Below, in pieces: positions 13,313 through 20,723 of a stretch of DNA of 43,537 nucleotides. A program made the position numbers and the translations under genes. The stretch's first letter is position 1, and each line of letters begins with the position of its first letter. The notes under the pieces were generated by a model. That model did not search any database. It had not been told where the DNA came from and saw only the letters and a program-made list of their open reading frames with translations. The DNA is from a virus. Where the stretch lies: positions 1 through 43,537 of the IMG/VR virus record IMGVR_UViG_3300031539_000091; one strand, 5' to 3'.

Positions 13313-13719
13313 CTTTTCACCACAACAAATTCATCACGCTGAAGCTCATCCAAGCCCGCCGAAAACCTGTAAAACTTGTCGCACTCTCTGATAAACAATC
13401 CGGCAACATCAAGGTTGACATTGTCAAGGCCTTGCATGCCTTGTTCCGAATAACTTACTGCGTCAACCGCTTCCTTTGTAAACTGGTATTTGTCCATTAG
13501 CAGTTTGCGAAATTCTTCTTCCCAATTGGGATCAGTGTAAATCAATCCATCTGTATTAACGTCCCATTCCGAGTGATCAAAGTACACAATTAATGTGCCA
13601 TATTTTTTTCCGGTAATTCTGTTCATACCGCCCATGTGCAGTTCGATTTTTAAAACAGAAACGGCCGCTTTTTTCTTAGACCACATTCCTTTGCCGTTGG
13701 TTTTGCAATAGCCGATCAT
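13309..13719 (-). CDS. Hypothetical protein, 136 aa
   Basis: Starts MIGYCKTNGKGMWSKKKAAV. Contains LIVYFDHSEWDVNTDGLIY, then a helix EEEFRKLLMDKYQFTKEAVD and YSEQGMQGLDNVNLDVAG. Mixed alpha/beta, no recognised motif. It overlaps the downstream gene by 4 nt. Confidence 0.65.
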   Translation of the reverse strand: MIGYCKTNGKGMWSKKKAAVSVLKIELHMGGMNRITGKKYGTLIVYFDHSEWDVNTDGLIYTDPNWEEEFRKLLMDKYQFTKEAVDAVSYSEQGMQGLDNVNLDVAGLFIRECDKFYRFSAGLDELQRDEFVVVKR

Positions 13720-13728
13720 AGTAATTTC

Positions 13729-14034
13729 CTATCTAAGTCTGTTTGCAAGGACACAGAACGAAAGCCGCTGTTCTAGGTCATCATAAAAATGAGGCCAAAT
13801 TGTCAGCATCTGTTGTTCCGACATTTGGTCGTACCCTTTCTTCGTTTTTGTCCGCTGCAATTTTTCAAGCTCTTCGCTCGCAGACCAACTAGCATTGGGC
13901 AGTTTTTTGAAGTTAAGAGTTTTGCCACGCTTGCCCCAAAATGTGTAATACAGCTTCTCATTCTGGAAATAGCCCCAAACCTTATCGTTTGTATCGGTCT
14001 TCATCCAGCCGATCCATTCGAATTTAAAGTTCAT
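13729..14034 (-). CDS. Hypothetical protein, 101 aa
   Basis: Start MNFKFEWIGWMKTDTN at 14034, with GGAG 6 nt upstream; the ATG two codons earlier overlaps that site. Trp-rich N-terminal half (WGYFQNEKLYYTFWGKRG) suggests a small beta domain of the WGR kind (inference, weak). Helical C-terminus. It overlaps the upstream gene by 11 nt. Confidence 0.65.
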   Translation of the reverse strand: MNFKFEWIGWMKTDTNDKVWGYFQNEKLYYTFWGKRGKTLNFKKLPNASWSASEELEKLQRTKTKKGYDQMSEQQMLTIWPHFYDDLEQRLSFCVLANRLR

Positions 14035-14242
14035 TGTCATCTCCTTCGCGTTTTGCTTCGACTTGCCCGATCACTTTGATCATATAAAATGCGCAGCTTA
14101 ATAGCATAACACAGATTATGGATGTGATCAAATAACTGTATCCGTCCATCGAAGGACCAATTGTAAAACGTTTAGCCATAGCCAGCGATCCCATTACACC
14201 GAGGATTCCTGCTGGCGCTGCTGCTAAGAGAAGGAGTTTCAT
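14024..14242 (-). CDS. Small membrane protein, 72 aa
   Basis: Two hydrophobic segments (LLLAAAPAGILGVMGSLAMA and LITSIICVMLLSCAFYMI) and a charged tail (GQVEAKREGDDNEL). Preceded by AGGAGAATAAAAG. Function unknown. Confidence 0.65.
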   Translation of the reverse strand: MKLLLLAAAPAGILGVMGSLAMAKRFTIGPSMDGYSYLITSIICVMLLSCAFYMIKVIGQVEAKREGDDNEL

Positions 14243-14253
14243 CTTTTATTCTC

Positions 14254-14466
14254 CTATCTATATTCCGGGGGAAGGCCTTCCATCATATCGGCCATAAAAT
14301 TCTCGAACGTCATTCTCAGTTTTTGCGACTCAATTTCGCATTCACAAACGTCGGCGTCACAAAACATACCATCCTCGTTTGTCCGAACAATCGGCATGCC
14401 CGACTTCTCGCACGTGATCTCGGCATCATACCTGTTCTTACCGACTTTGGTTGTTTTAATTTTCAT
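14254..14466 (-). CDS. Small Cys-rich protein, 70 aa, possible metal binder
   Basis: Start MKIKTTKVGKNRYDAEITCE at 14466, with TTGGAG 6 nt upstream. Cys residues in TCEKSG, MFCDADVCECEIE could bind zinc, though no classic CxxC pair is present. Overlaps its upstream neighbour by 11 nt. Confidence 0.6.
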   Translation of the reverse strand: MKIKTTKVGKNRYDAEITCEKSGMPIVRTNEDGMFCDADVCECEIESQKLRMTFENFMADMMEGLPPEYR

Positions 14467-14623
14467 CGTCATCTCCAAAAAAACCGTTGACCTCGCACAT
14501 ATCATTAACGTCCCATTCGCTCATGTAATTTACACAAGCCAAGATAACTGCATCCTTATCGAGGATGCCGCCCTCAATTAATTCGAGCAGTTTGCGGGTA
14601 GATTGTCTGCTTTCGTTTGCCAT
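14456..14623 (-). CDS. Small acidic protein, 55 aa
   Basis: Starts MANESRQSTRKLLELIEGGI at 14623 with AGGAGAACTGAAC upstream. Acidic C-terminus (SEWDVNDMCEVNGFFGDDDE). Its 20-bp leader is identical to that of the next gene upstream. Function unknown. Confidence 0.6.
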   Translation of the reverse strand: MANESRQSTRKLLELIEGGILDKDAVILACVNYMSEWDVNDMCEVNGFFGDDDEN

Positions 14624-14640
14624 GTTCAGTTCTCCTAGAG
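14621..14640 (-). repeat. Duplicated 20-bp stop/ribosome-site/start leader, copy A
   Basis: CTCTAGGAGAACTGAACATG is identical at 14797-14816. It merges the previous gene's TAG stop, an AGGAG ribosome site and the next ATG, so each gene ends in Leu-stop inside the next gene's ribosome site. Confidence 0.7.
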
Positions 14641-14799
14641 CGAGGCAAGAACAACAAACGCCGAGATGCCGCTGGCCATCAAAAATGTTTGTGTCTGTGA
14701 AACTGCCTGTCCATTTGCGGCGCGGCCAGCGCAAGTAAACCCGTATGCGATCCCAACTGTTAAGGACACAAATTTAGCTACAAGAATGGCTTCGATCAT
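14635..14799 (-). CDS. Small membrane protein, 54 aa
   Basis: Reads MIEAILVAKFVSLTVGIAYG, then a polar middle (AGRAANGQAVSQTQTF) and a second hydrophobic stretch (ASGISAFVVLASL). Two transmembrane segments are likely. A strong ribosome site AGGAGAACTGAAC precedes it, part of a 20-bp sequence shared with the next gene. Function unknown. Confidence 0.6.
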   Translation of the reverse strand: MIEAILVAKFVSLTVGIAYGFTCAGRAANGQAVSQTQTFLMASGISAFVVLASL

Positions 14800-14816
14800 G
14801 TTCAGTTCTCCTAGAG
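14797..14816 (-). repeat. Duplicated 20-bp stop/ribosome-site/start leader, copy B
   Basis: Identical to 14621-14640. Here it joins the end of the 14811-15041 gene to the start of the 54-residue membrane protein. Confidence 0.7.
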
Positions 14817-15041
14817 GACTTTTACTTTGCTGGGATACGACCCGTCTTTGCGCGCCATATATTCAACCTTGCACCACTTGCCAAAGTACTTTAGGCCTGT
14901 GTAGTAAAAGCATTTGGGCGAATTAAAATAATTGATTACCCTTCCATGGGGGAGCGCGACCTGCGCGTCAATTGCCTCGCCAACCACATCTCGCCTGTAC
15001 AGTAACAGGGAACCTTTAAACAGATAGCGTTTCGCTTTCAT
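14811..15041 (-). CDS. Small basic protein, 76 aa
   Basis: Starts MKAKRYLFKGSLLLYRRDVV at 15041, with CTAGGAG 6 nt upstream. Beta-strand pattern (KCFYYTGLKYFGKWCKVEYM) and basic composition. No family recognised. It follows the GIY-YIG-like gene in the same unit. Confidence 0.6.
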   Translation of the reverse strand: MKAKRYLFKGSLLLYRRDVVGEAIDAQVALPHGRVINYFNSPKCFYYTGLKYFGKWCKVEYMARKDGSYPSKVKVL

Positions 15042-15050
15042 AGTCATCTC

Positions 15051-15365
15051 CTAGTACTGGTTTAATTCAGGCTTGTGTTCCGCGATCAGCTTGCGTTCTT
15101 CTGCGTGGGCAGCAATACGTCCACGCACTTTGCCGATCAATTCCATTACGAAAGTCTCGGGACCATACTTGCGGATGTCGTTGCACATAGTCCAGTCCTG
15201 GGCTTCAGTCAATGCGCGCCGAACATGTTTCTGCCAGCGCACTTTGAGGGTTTTCTTAACGCCGCCCTTTAACACAGTAATGCCAAGGTAGCGGGTTCCG
15301 GTCACGCAGTTGGCGATCATATAAATTGCGTGGTTCCGATCGTTCCGTGCTTTTCTTTTCACCAT
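15051..15365 (-). CDS. GIY-YIG-like nuclease, 104 aa
   Basis: After the start MVKRKARNDRNH come AIYMIANCVTGTRYLGIT (AIY at 13-15 and YLG at 26-28, variants of GIY and YIG), then R43 and H47 in RWQKHVRRA, IRKYG, and a strand ending VMELIGKV. This matches the order of the GIY-YIG endonuclease domain without a separate DNA-binding domain, like short Seg-type or stand-alone nucleases. It may act as a homing or host-DNA nuclease (inference). The ATG lies 6 nt after a TATAAT -10 with no ribosome site, so a leaderless mRNA is likely. Confidence 0.75.
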   Translation of the reverse strand: MVKRKARNDRNHAIYMIANCVTGTRYLGITVLKGGVKKTLKVRWQKHVRRALTEAQDWTMCNDIRKYGPETFVMELIGKVRGRIAAHAEERKLIAEHKPELNQY

Positions 15366-15371
15366 ACATAC

Positions 15372-15400
15372 ATTATACGTGGATTTACTCAAAAGATCAA
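15372..15400 (-). promoter_or_regulatory. Sigma-70 promoter, leaderless configuration
   Basis: TTGATC (15400-15395), 17-nt spacer, TATAAT (15377-15372), then 6 nt to the ATG at 15365. Normal initiation 6-7 nt past the -10 would start the RNA at the ATG. Confidence 0.8.
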
Positions 15401-15418
15401 CCAAAACAATGGGTCGCG

Positions 15419-15431
15419 TAAGTCATTGATT
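15419..15431 (+). repeat. Recurring motif copy 4 (TAAGTCATTGATT)
   Basis: Upstream of the GIY-YIG gene promoter, inverted relative to transcription. A palindromic pair of the same motif follows 34 bp further on. Confidence 0.65.
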
Positions 15432-15464
15432 CTATTAGGTATTTCATATCTAGCTGTCCTTGTA

Positions 15465-15490
15465 AATCAATGACTTATAAGTCGTTGTTA
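15465..15490. repeat. Recurring motif copies 5 and 6, palindromic pair
   Basis: Two copies meet head to head (AATCAATGACTTA then TAAGTCGTTGTTA), making the near-perfect palindrome CAATGACTTATAAGTCGTTG at 15468-15487. The right-hand copy is followed by AAAAGGATTTT as in copies 1, 7 and 8. The surrounding gap 15366-15502 has no gene. Confidence 0.7.
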
Positions 15491-15502
15491 TTAAAAGGAT
15501 TT

Positions 15503-15850
15503 TCAGAGATACACCCTCGGTGGTCGCCGGGATCGTCGGGCCGTTTTAATGGTATGCGAAGTAGCCCAATACCTAAGGCGGCGCCGCCATTCGACTTGAT
15601 GCACAGTTAATCGATTAATTTTAGCTAAGTCCTCAGAATCGGACAACATTGCAAACACCAACTCTTTTTTCTTACTATAACGTTTGATCAATTCTAATAG
15701 TAACAATTCTGAATTACAAAAACGTTTATAATAGAATGCTGCTGTGGCTGTGTGGTATAATTCAATCGGCGTATGAGTTGTTAGAATAGCTAATTCTATT
15801 AAACTGCGTTCGAAGTTAGTCATCAAAGATTTTTTAAATCTCTTATTCAT
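15503..15850 (-). CDS. Hypothetical basic helical protein, 115 aa
   Basis: Starts MNKRFKKSLMTNFERSLIEL at 15850, overlapping the upstream gene by 8 nt. Mostly helical. The C-terminus is strongly basic (TIKTARRSRRPPRVY), suggesting nucleic-acid binding. QVEWRRRLRYW could be part of a helix-turn-helix, but this is weak. Function unknown. Confidence 0.6.
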   Translation of the reverse strand: MNKRFKKSLMTNFERSLIELAILTTHTPIELYHTATAAFYYKRFCNSELLLLELIKRYSKKKELVFAMLSDSEDLAKINRLTVHQVEWRRRLRYWATSHTIKTARRSRRPPRVYL

Positions 15851-16229
15851 CTTCGTACCCAATTTTCAGAAGCAATTCATCTGTCGAACGTATTAGTTTT
15901 TCTGCATAAGCAGCGACGTACAATTTTTCTGTTTCGTGTTCATTGGTTAAATTACTTCCCTGTATTGTTTCCCACATCCAGCGGCTTTCATCTTGTAGTC
16001 GATATTGCTCAAGTTCTTTGTACCTACTAACAGCGGTCGTATACCATTCATACATACTTACAATATACAGAGGAGTTACTTGATAATGTTGTCCCGTGTG
16101 ATCGTTAAACGAAATTAATAGATCCCGATTGCCGCGGCCTGCCCGGTCAGCGTCGCTGAAACCTTTTATTATTTGTACTGCGGTGGTGGCCCGACTTAGC
16201 TGATTCGTTGTTAGTCCACACAGAATCAT
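15843..16229 (-). CDS. Hypothetical protein, 128 aa
   Basis: Starts MILCGLTTNQLSRATTAVQI immediately after the upstream stop. A mostly helical acidic protein (YEWYTTAVSRYKELEQYRLQ, LYVAAYAEKLIRSTDELLLK). No recognised domain. Middle gene of a three-gene unit starting with the HAD-like gene. Confidence 0.65.
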   Translation of the reverse strand: MILCGLTTNQLSRATTAVQIIKGFSDADRAGRGNRDLLISFNDHTGQHYQVTPLYIVSMYEWYTTAVSRYKELEQYRLQDESRWMWETIQGSNLTNEHETEKLYVAAYAEKLIRSTDELLLKIGYEDE

Positions 16230-16230
16230 G

Positions 16231-16722
16231 CTAAACCTTCACAAACTCAATTTGGATGTTGCTGTTGTGAATGTTAACGGTACGATTCTCTACTAGGTCG
16301 TCAATTAGTACAACCGTACTATCAATAAATTTATTGGAATGTAATTTAATCCAGTCTTCTAAGGAACGGTCCTTGCCCCACATAGGGATAAAATCCCAGG
16401 AGTCAAGTTTACCAATATTAAATCCTTTGATCTTGCACACTGCCTTTATCATTTCGTCCACTGTGGGCACGGCAATAAAATTAAGGTTAAATTCTTCCTC
16501 CAACCAAAATTTCGTTTCGGTATTAAAGATAATGCGATCTGTGTCGTTCCATATAGCAAACGACCACACCGTAGCATCTAGTGGTTCATTGTGATGCGAA
16601 TGTTCGAAGTGTTCGTCTAGTAAATGGAGTACCTTATGCTTGGGACCGAGCGTATTAACGCCCCAAGTCTCAATGAGAGTACTTTCCAGGTCGATGAACA
16701 GATGTTTTTTGACGGTTTCCAT
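16231..16722 (-). CDS. HAD-like phosphatase-fold protein, 163 aa
   Basis: The start METVKKHLFIDLESTLIETW carries a HAD motif I variant D11-L-E13-S-T15 (classic DxDxT, second Asp replaced by Glu). VVLIDDLVENRTV (DD at 141-142) resembles motif IV. WSFAIWND may serve as motif II. HAD proteins are usually phosphatases or nucleotidases. The Glu in motif I could weaken this, so activity is uncertain. The ATG is 6 nt after a perfect TATAAT with no ribosome site; METV is chosen over an upstream in-frame ATG that would overlap the promoter. Confidence 0.7.
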   Translation of the reverse strand: METVKKHLFIDLESTLIETWGVNTLGPKHKVLHLLDEHFEHSHHNEPLDATVWSFAIWNDTDRIIFNTETKFWLEEEFNLNFIAVPTVDEMIKAVCKIKGFNIGKLDSWDFIPMWGKDRSLEDWIKLHSNKFIDSTVVLIDDLVENRTVNIHNSNIQIEFVKV

Positions 16723-16728
16723 TCGACT

Positions 16729-16757
16729 ATTATAGCGAATAGTTGCCAAAGCGTCAA
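16729..16757 (-). promoter_or_regulatory. Sigma-70 promoter, leaderless configuration
   Basis: TTGACG (16757-16752), 17-nt spacer ending CGC, TATAAT (16734-16729), then 6 nt to the ATG at 16722. A recurring-motif copy lies 7 bp upstream of the -35. Confidence 0.85.
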
Positions 16758-16764
16758 TAACTTC

Positions 16765-16777
16765 TAAGTCGTTGATT
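16765..16777 (+). repeat. Recurring motif copy 7 (TAAGTCGTTGATT)
   Basis: Perfect match to the consensus. It sits between the stop of the PP-loop gene (16776) and the -35 box of the HAD-like gene. Confidence 0.65.
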
Positions 16778-17684
16778 AGTTAAAGTATTCTGTATTATGC
16801 TGCGGGCCGTCTAGTTGATAGACGCGCTGGCTTAAAGTATTGTTTACTTTCAAGAGGTTACAGTATTCGTCCAACGGAATTAAAACAATGTTGTCCTTGG
16901 CGTACAGCTTATGCCAAAATGTTAGCTTTTCCGAGCCAGCATACTTAGGAAAATATAATAAGTGGTCCTTCCAAAGATGGGCATATTGCAATGGTTTTAC
17001 ATACACTTCGCAAGCCCACAACGACTTAACTTTTGTACCTTTACGTTGCAATCCGTTGTTGTCTAAATAATTCCAGCTTCTAACCATGCTGCTAAAGAAA
17101 GGGTCGGTTAAGTAACTTAACATCACTTCATTTGTGAATAAGAAATTATAGCTTAGTCTGCCGGTGCCTTCTACTGCTCGCTTTCTACCAATGTCAGGAT
17201 CGAAATAGCTATGTAAGATATAGGGCTTTCCGTCCTTAACACAAAAGTTAGGCTGCGCCAATCCTTGTACTACATTCCTACCCTCAGGAAGCTTACTGCA
17301 AAAATACGCATGAATGGCATGGGCAGGATTAATATCTAGCTCGACGGATAGTTGGTCAACAGCTTTTCTGATCTTAGTTGCATCTTCGGTATAAACAGTT
17401 ACTCTGTTGCCAAACTTCTTCTGCACTGCCCTAACGTTTTCATACTCGTTGTCATTAAAGCCAGGCATGTGGAAAAACACAGACTCGATGCCTATGCCCT
17501 GAGAAAGGAAACTATGTAAAATAACTTGGGAGTCTAGTCCTGCGCTAAGGGCAAGGAGAAGATTACTATCTAATGCATGTAATCTTCTTGCCTCAATCTT
17601 AACTTCTTCTTTTAAACTTCTAACTTCCCTGGAACAACCATTTACTTCTACATAGAATTTGTTATCGTCAAATCCAAATTTCAT
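16776..17684 (-). CDS. PP-loop ATPase, asparagine-synthetase-like, 302 aa
   Basis: SAGLDSQV at 46-53 is a PP-loop variant (SGGxDS), following a strand LLLAL. PP-loop enzymes adenylate a carboxyl or carbonyl group before amidation, thiolation or peptide-like bond formation. VFFHMPGFNDNEYENVRAVQ and FGNRVTVY fit the N-type ATP pyrophosphatase fold of AsnB-like enzymes. The glutaminase domain of true asparagine synthetase is missing, so nitrogen or another nucleophile must come from elsewhere. It overlaps the stop codon of the DctP-like gene upstream by one base. A second PP-loop gene lies at 18649-19914. Confidence 0.75.
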   Translation of the reverse strand: MKFGFDDNKFYVEVNGCSREVRSLKEEVKIEARRLHALDSNLLLALSAGLDSQVILHSFLSQGIGIESVFFHMPGFNDNEYENVRAVQKKFGNRVTVYTEDATKIRKAVDQLSVELDINPAHAIHAYFCSKLPEGRNVVQGLAQPNFCVKDGKPYILHSYFDPDIGRKRAVEGTGRLSYNFLFTNEVMLSYLTDPFFSSMVRSWNYLDNNGLQRKGTKVKSLWACEVYVKPLQYAHLWKDHLLYFPKYAGSEKLTFWHKLYAKDNIVLIPLDEYCNLLKVNNTLSQRVYQLDGPQHNTEYFN

Positions 17685-18625
17685 TACTGAAGTCTAATCT
17701 TAGTAACTAAATCGGTTGAGAAATAATTCTTATATAACTCATAGACCGATTCGGTCATTTGCTTAAATTTTTCAACTTCGGCTTCGGGTAAATCAACAAT
17801 GTCGATATCGTCTTTCTTGCAACGTTCTTGTACTAATAGGATATCTTCAAGGCTAATTGCGCGTTCATATCTAGCTGCGTTTTCTGCGGCTGCTTGGATC
17901 TTATCCTGCTGTTCTTTAGTTAAGTCACCCCAAAAATCGGTGTTGACAATAATTGAAGTAAGGAATAAACTATGCTTGGTGTCGTTAATGTATGCACAGG
18001 CTTCATTCTGCTTTAGTGCATAAAAACGTGGATATGTACTTTCACCACCAGTAATCTCACCTTTCTTAACAGCATAGGTAATCTGCTCTAATTCCATTAC
18101 AACTGGTTCTGCCCCAACTGCTTTTAAAATATCAATAGCAACTGGACTTCTATTAGAGCGAACTTTTAGTCCTTTAAAATCTTCAACAGTTTTAATTTCT
18201 TTAGTAGCCGGGATCATTCTATATCCGCCACTATATGTAAAAGCTAATCCTTTTATGTGGCTGTCCTTGCCAAGACCGTTTAACAATCCTTTACCGATCT
18301 CACCGTCTAAAACTCTTGCAGCGTGTTGGTGGTCTCTAAACAAGAATGGAAGATCCAATACATGCATGTCCTTCGAATATCTTTCACCTAGCCAAACAGT
18401 GTACATCTGGCTCATTTCAATTTCACCCGATTCCATTAAGTCTAATAGATCGTGCTTCGTAACTTGTTTACCGTCGTGGTATTTGTCGCCATACTCACTT
18501 AAGGTCATAATCTCAAATTCCATGACCCCTGGCATCGTTACACTTAGCTCTTCAACAAACTTTAGTGCTGCCCGTAGGAATAATTCAATCGGCTCGTGCG
18601 CCAGCACCCATCTAATTTTTTTCAT
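17684..18625 (-). CDS. TRAP-type solute-binding protein (DctP-like) without signal peptide
   Basis: 313 aa. Strong DctP/TRAP features: DLPFLFRDHQHAARVLDGEI, a turn FTYSGGYRMI, GLKVRSNRSPVAIDILKAVG then EPVVMELEQI, and GGESTYPRFYALK. In the family the Arg in this VR segment contacts the substrate carboxylate. Normal members are exported to the periplasm. This one starts directly at the mature-like MKKIRWVLAHEP, so it should stay cytoplasmic. Lying between two PP-loop genes, it could deliver or sequester a carboxylate for them (inference). Strong ribosome site AGGAGG. AATAAATA lies upstream. Confidence 0.85.
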   Translation of the reverse strand: MKKIRWVLAHEPIELFLRAALKFVEELSVTMPGVMEFEIMTLSEYGDKYHDGKQVTKHDLLDLMESGEIEMSQMYTVWLGERYSKDMHVLDLPFLFRDHQHAARVLDGEIGKGLLNGLGKDSHIKGLAFTYSGGYRMIPATKEIKTVEDFKGLKVRSNRSPVAIDILKAVGAEPVVMELEQITYAVKKGEITGGESTYPRFYALKQNEACAYINDTKHSLFLTSIIVNTDFWGDLTKEQQDKIQAAAENAARYERAISLEDILLVQERCKKDDIDIVDLPEAEVEKFKQMTESVYELYKNYFSTDLVTKIRLQ

Positions 18626-18648
18626 AATGTTTCCTCCTAACTTGTTAG

Positions 18649-19914
18649 TTATTTATTACTCCAGTCAATTTTATAATTTTTTAGTCCTTTTAGAATAAAA
18701 TCACGCACTTCTTCATTGTCTACAGTTAATAATTTAAAATCCGAATCCACCCCAAATATCTTCTCTATCTTCAAGTTTTTAAAGTTCTTCACATACAGGT
18801 TCCTAAGCGACGGAATCTTTAGCTTGTAATTCAACGCCCAACTGTTTTTATCAAAATTGTATATATACTTTCGTGCTGCCCATTTGTACCTAGGCTGCGT
18901 TAACCCATTAAGCTTTTGACCATTGTTGTTATTCACCATGCTCCATTTTTGGTAATCATCGGTACCGAACCAATTAAATACCCGTTCCTTAATTCCTTCT
19001 TTCATCTTATCCTCTGTTCCGTAGTATACAGAGGATCGAATTGCACAATGCATATATTTGATGTTGAAAATCAACCACCAAAAGAAATCGTGTAAACTGT
19101 GCACCGGAACATGACTAGTGTTAATGTTCTTTACAATCTTATCGTAATATAGCCGACCAAACGTTTGGTTGTAGCTAAATTCTTTGTATGCCGACTTGCT
19201 AAAGTAATGCACTAACAAATCTTCATACTTGGAATAATGAACATCTTCGTTTGTGATTCCGTTGTATAAGTGCTTGAGCTTGCTTTTTGCTTCCGGATTC
19301 ATTTCGTTAATTAACTCGTAAAACTTTGAATACATTTTTGTACCGAACTCAGTACCAAATAAACTATCTCCTTGGTCTAGTGTGATAGGAATTGTATCAC
19401 TGCTTTCGTTAATTATGTCGCTGTAAAATGTGGTGTTTGAATCCAACAATGTAAATTTGTCTTTAATATACTTCTCAAAAAACATTGGGTTTTCTATTAG
19501 CGAGTCGTAGCTTAACACCAGGCGCACTGATTTTAGTTCTTTGTCGCTTAGGTTTTTTAGAAGAGAAGTAACACAGACGGTACTATCAATTCCACCCGAA
19601 TAAAATACTACTATATTCTTGCCCTCATTAATTAGCTTCTTCGTCTTTATGCCTGTAAGATCTGTTATCTCACTAAACGATAGATTAAAGTTCTTATCAT
19701 ATGTGGGCATTTCGTAGCCTGGAATTATTGTTGTTGGCCAAGGTAGGCTCCACTCTCCGTCCCTAGGTATTAGCATATTATCGGATATTAACCTAGCAAT
19801 CATAGTGTGGAATTTACCGCCGTCGCTAAAGTCTTTGAAATTTGTTTTTAGAAATTCTTGATGAGGAACCCAACCATAACAAATTGAATGGAAGTATAAC
19901 GGTAGCTTAATCAT
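18649..19914 (-). CDS. PP-loop ATPase, asparagine-synthetase-like, 421 aa
   Basis: IVVFYSGGIDSTVCVTSLLK gives a canonical PP-loop (SGGIDS at 106-111). The N-terminal ~95 residues are not a recognisable glutaminase domain, lacking the Cys2 nucleophile. Later segments (GLTQPRYKWAARKYIYNFDK) parallel the GLAQPNF segment of the 16776 protein, showing the two are related. It overlaps the upstream gene by 8 nt. Probable carboxylate-activating enzyme of an unknown small product or protein modification. Confidence 0.75.
   Translation of the reverse strand: MIKLPLYFHSICYGWVPHQEFLKTNFKDFSDGGKFHTMIARLISDNMLIPRDGEWSLPWPTTIIPGYEMPTYDKNFNLSFSEITDLTGIKTKKLINEGKNIVVFYSGGIDSTVCVTSLLKNLSDKELKSVRLVLSYDSLIENPMFFEKYIKDKFTLLDSNTTFYSDIINESSDTIPITLDQGDSLFGTEFGTKMYSKFYELINEMNPEAKSKLKHLYNGITNEDVHYSKYEDLLVHYFSKSAYKEFSYNQTFGRLYYDKIVKNINTSHVPVHSLHDFFWWLIFNIKYMHCAIRSSVYYGTEDKMKEGIKERVFNWFGTDDYQKWSMVNNNNGQKLNGLTQPRYKWAARKYIYNFDKNSWALNYKLKIPSLRNLYVKNFKNLKIEKIFGVDSDFKLLTVDNEEVRDFILKGLKNYKIDWSNK
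18650..18657 (-). promoter_or_regulatory. T4-type late promoter candidate (AATAAATA)
   Basis: Overlaps the stop of the 18649-19914 gene and precedes the DctP-like gene, followed by an AGGAGG ribosome site and the ATG at 18625. Confidence 0.4.
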
Positions 19915-20608
19915 GGAACAAAAGTTCTGTTAACTTTTCTTTGTATATGTTCATAAAATATGGTTTTGAAGTTGGTCGAGCAAATATGTTTTCGATCTGT
20001 TTAGTTGCTTCGTCGATAGTACTAGAAAGGTATATTATTTTTTCTACCTCAGCCACAAATCCGTTTGGTATTCCTGTTTCGTCCTCATTGTATAGCAGCT
20101 CAACATCAAAGAATTTAGCATAAAACCTATTATCTAAGTTAGTATATAGCCCGTCAATTACGCGCAACGCCTGCACCGTTTTTAAGACAAAGTAGCAATA
20201 CTCCTGCTCCTTAACTAGCTGCTCTAAGTCATCTAACCTGTCAATTGGCGGTCCGACTTTTACAACCTCATGAAGAGTAAGACGTTCTTTTAGTAGAGGC
20301 GTTTGGTTAATGATAGGAAATCCAATATTGCGTTGGATCCCGTAGTTTAGGCAAGAGTGGGTAAAGACCGGAGTCTCATTGTCCATCGGAAAAACTAGAG
20401 ATTGAAACTTAGATGACAAAAGTTTTGCCGCATGTAGCACAGACCAAAGGTCTAAGTCATCAATAAGAATGAATCTTTCTAGGCCAGGAATGAACAGGCC
20501 GAAATTAGATGTTTCTTTGTTTCCGTAGTATTGACTGAAGTGGGCAGGAGGTGGGCGCGCCCACTTACTTCTGGAAATTTGATTAAGGATTGCCTGAGGA
20601 CTCTGCAT
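19907..20608 (-). CDS. Hypothetical partner of the PP-loop cluster, 233 aa
   Basis: Starts MQSPQAILNQISRSKWARPP. Contains ERFILIDDLDLWSVLHAAKL and TLHEVVKVGPPIDRLDDLEQ; mixed alpha/beta. No family recognised. It overlaps the following PP-loop gene by 8 nt, so it is probably a dedicated partner in the same pathway. Confidence 0.65.
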   Translation of the reverse strand: MQSPQAILNQISRSKWARPPPAHFSQYYGNKETSNFGLFIPGLERFILIDDLDLWSVLHAAKLLSSKFQSLVFPMDNETPVFTHSCLNYGIQRNIGFPIINQTPLLKERLTLHEVVKVGPPIDRLDDLEQLVKEQEYCYFVLKTVQALRVIDGLYTNLDNRFYAKFFDVELLYNEDETGIPNGFVAEVEKIIYLSSTIDEATKQIENIFARPTSKPYFMNIYKEKLTELLFHD

Positions 20609-20660
20609 TCATATATTTACCCAAGGCAAAAACGATTGCAAAAAGTTCTGCGAAACCCAT
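20583..20660 (-). CDS. Micro-protein, 25 aa
   Basis: Reads MGFAELFAIVFALGKYMNAE then SSGNP. It starts on a TAATG overlap with the preceding micro-gene and overlaps the next gene by 26 nt. A hydrophobic N-terminal half suggests membrane association. Supported only by the perfect chain of overlaps. Confidence 0.35.
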   Translation of the reverse strand: MGFAELFAIVFALGKYMNAESSGNP

Positions 20661-20722
20661 TACTGATCCAGATACAAAACGAAGCAGATAACAATCAACA
20701 CAATGAACAGAAACACTCCCAT
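20660..20722 (-). CDS. Single-span membrane micro-protein, 20 aa
   Basis: MGVFLFIVLIVICFVLYLDQ is one transmembrane helix almost without tails. The ATG lies 1 nt after the stop of the 60-aa membrane gene (TAATATG), and its own stop overlaps the next start. Very small, but composition and coupling favour a real product. Confidence 0.4.
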   Translation of the reverse strand: MGVFLFIVLIVICFVLYLDQ

Positions 20723-20723
20723 A

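Noticed and set aside
16776-19914. True asparagine synthetase genes
   Set aside because: Neither protein has the N-terminal glutaminase domain with Cys2, so only a PP-loop ATPase-type activation is claimed.
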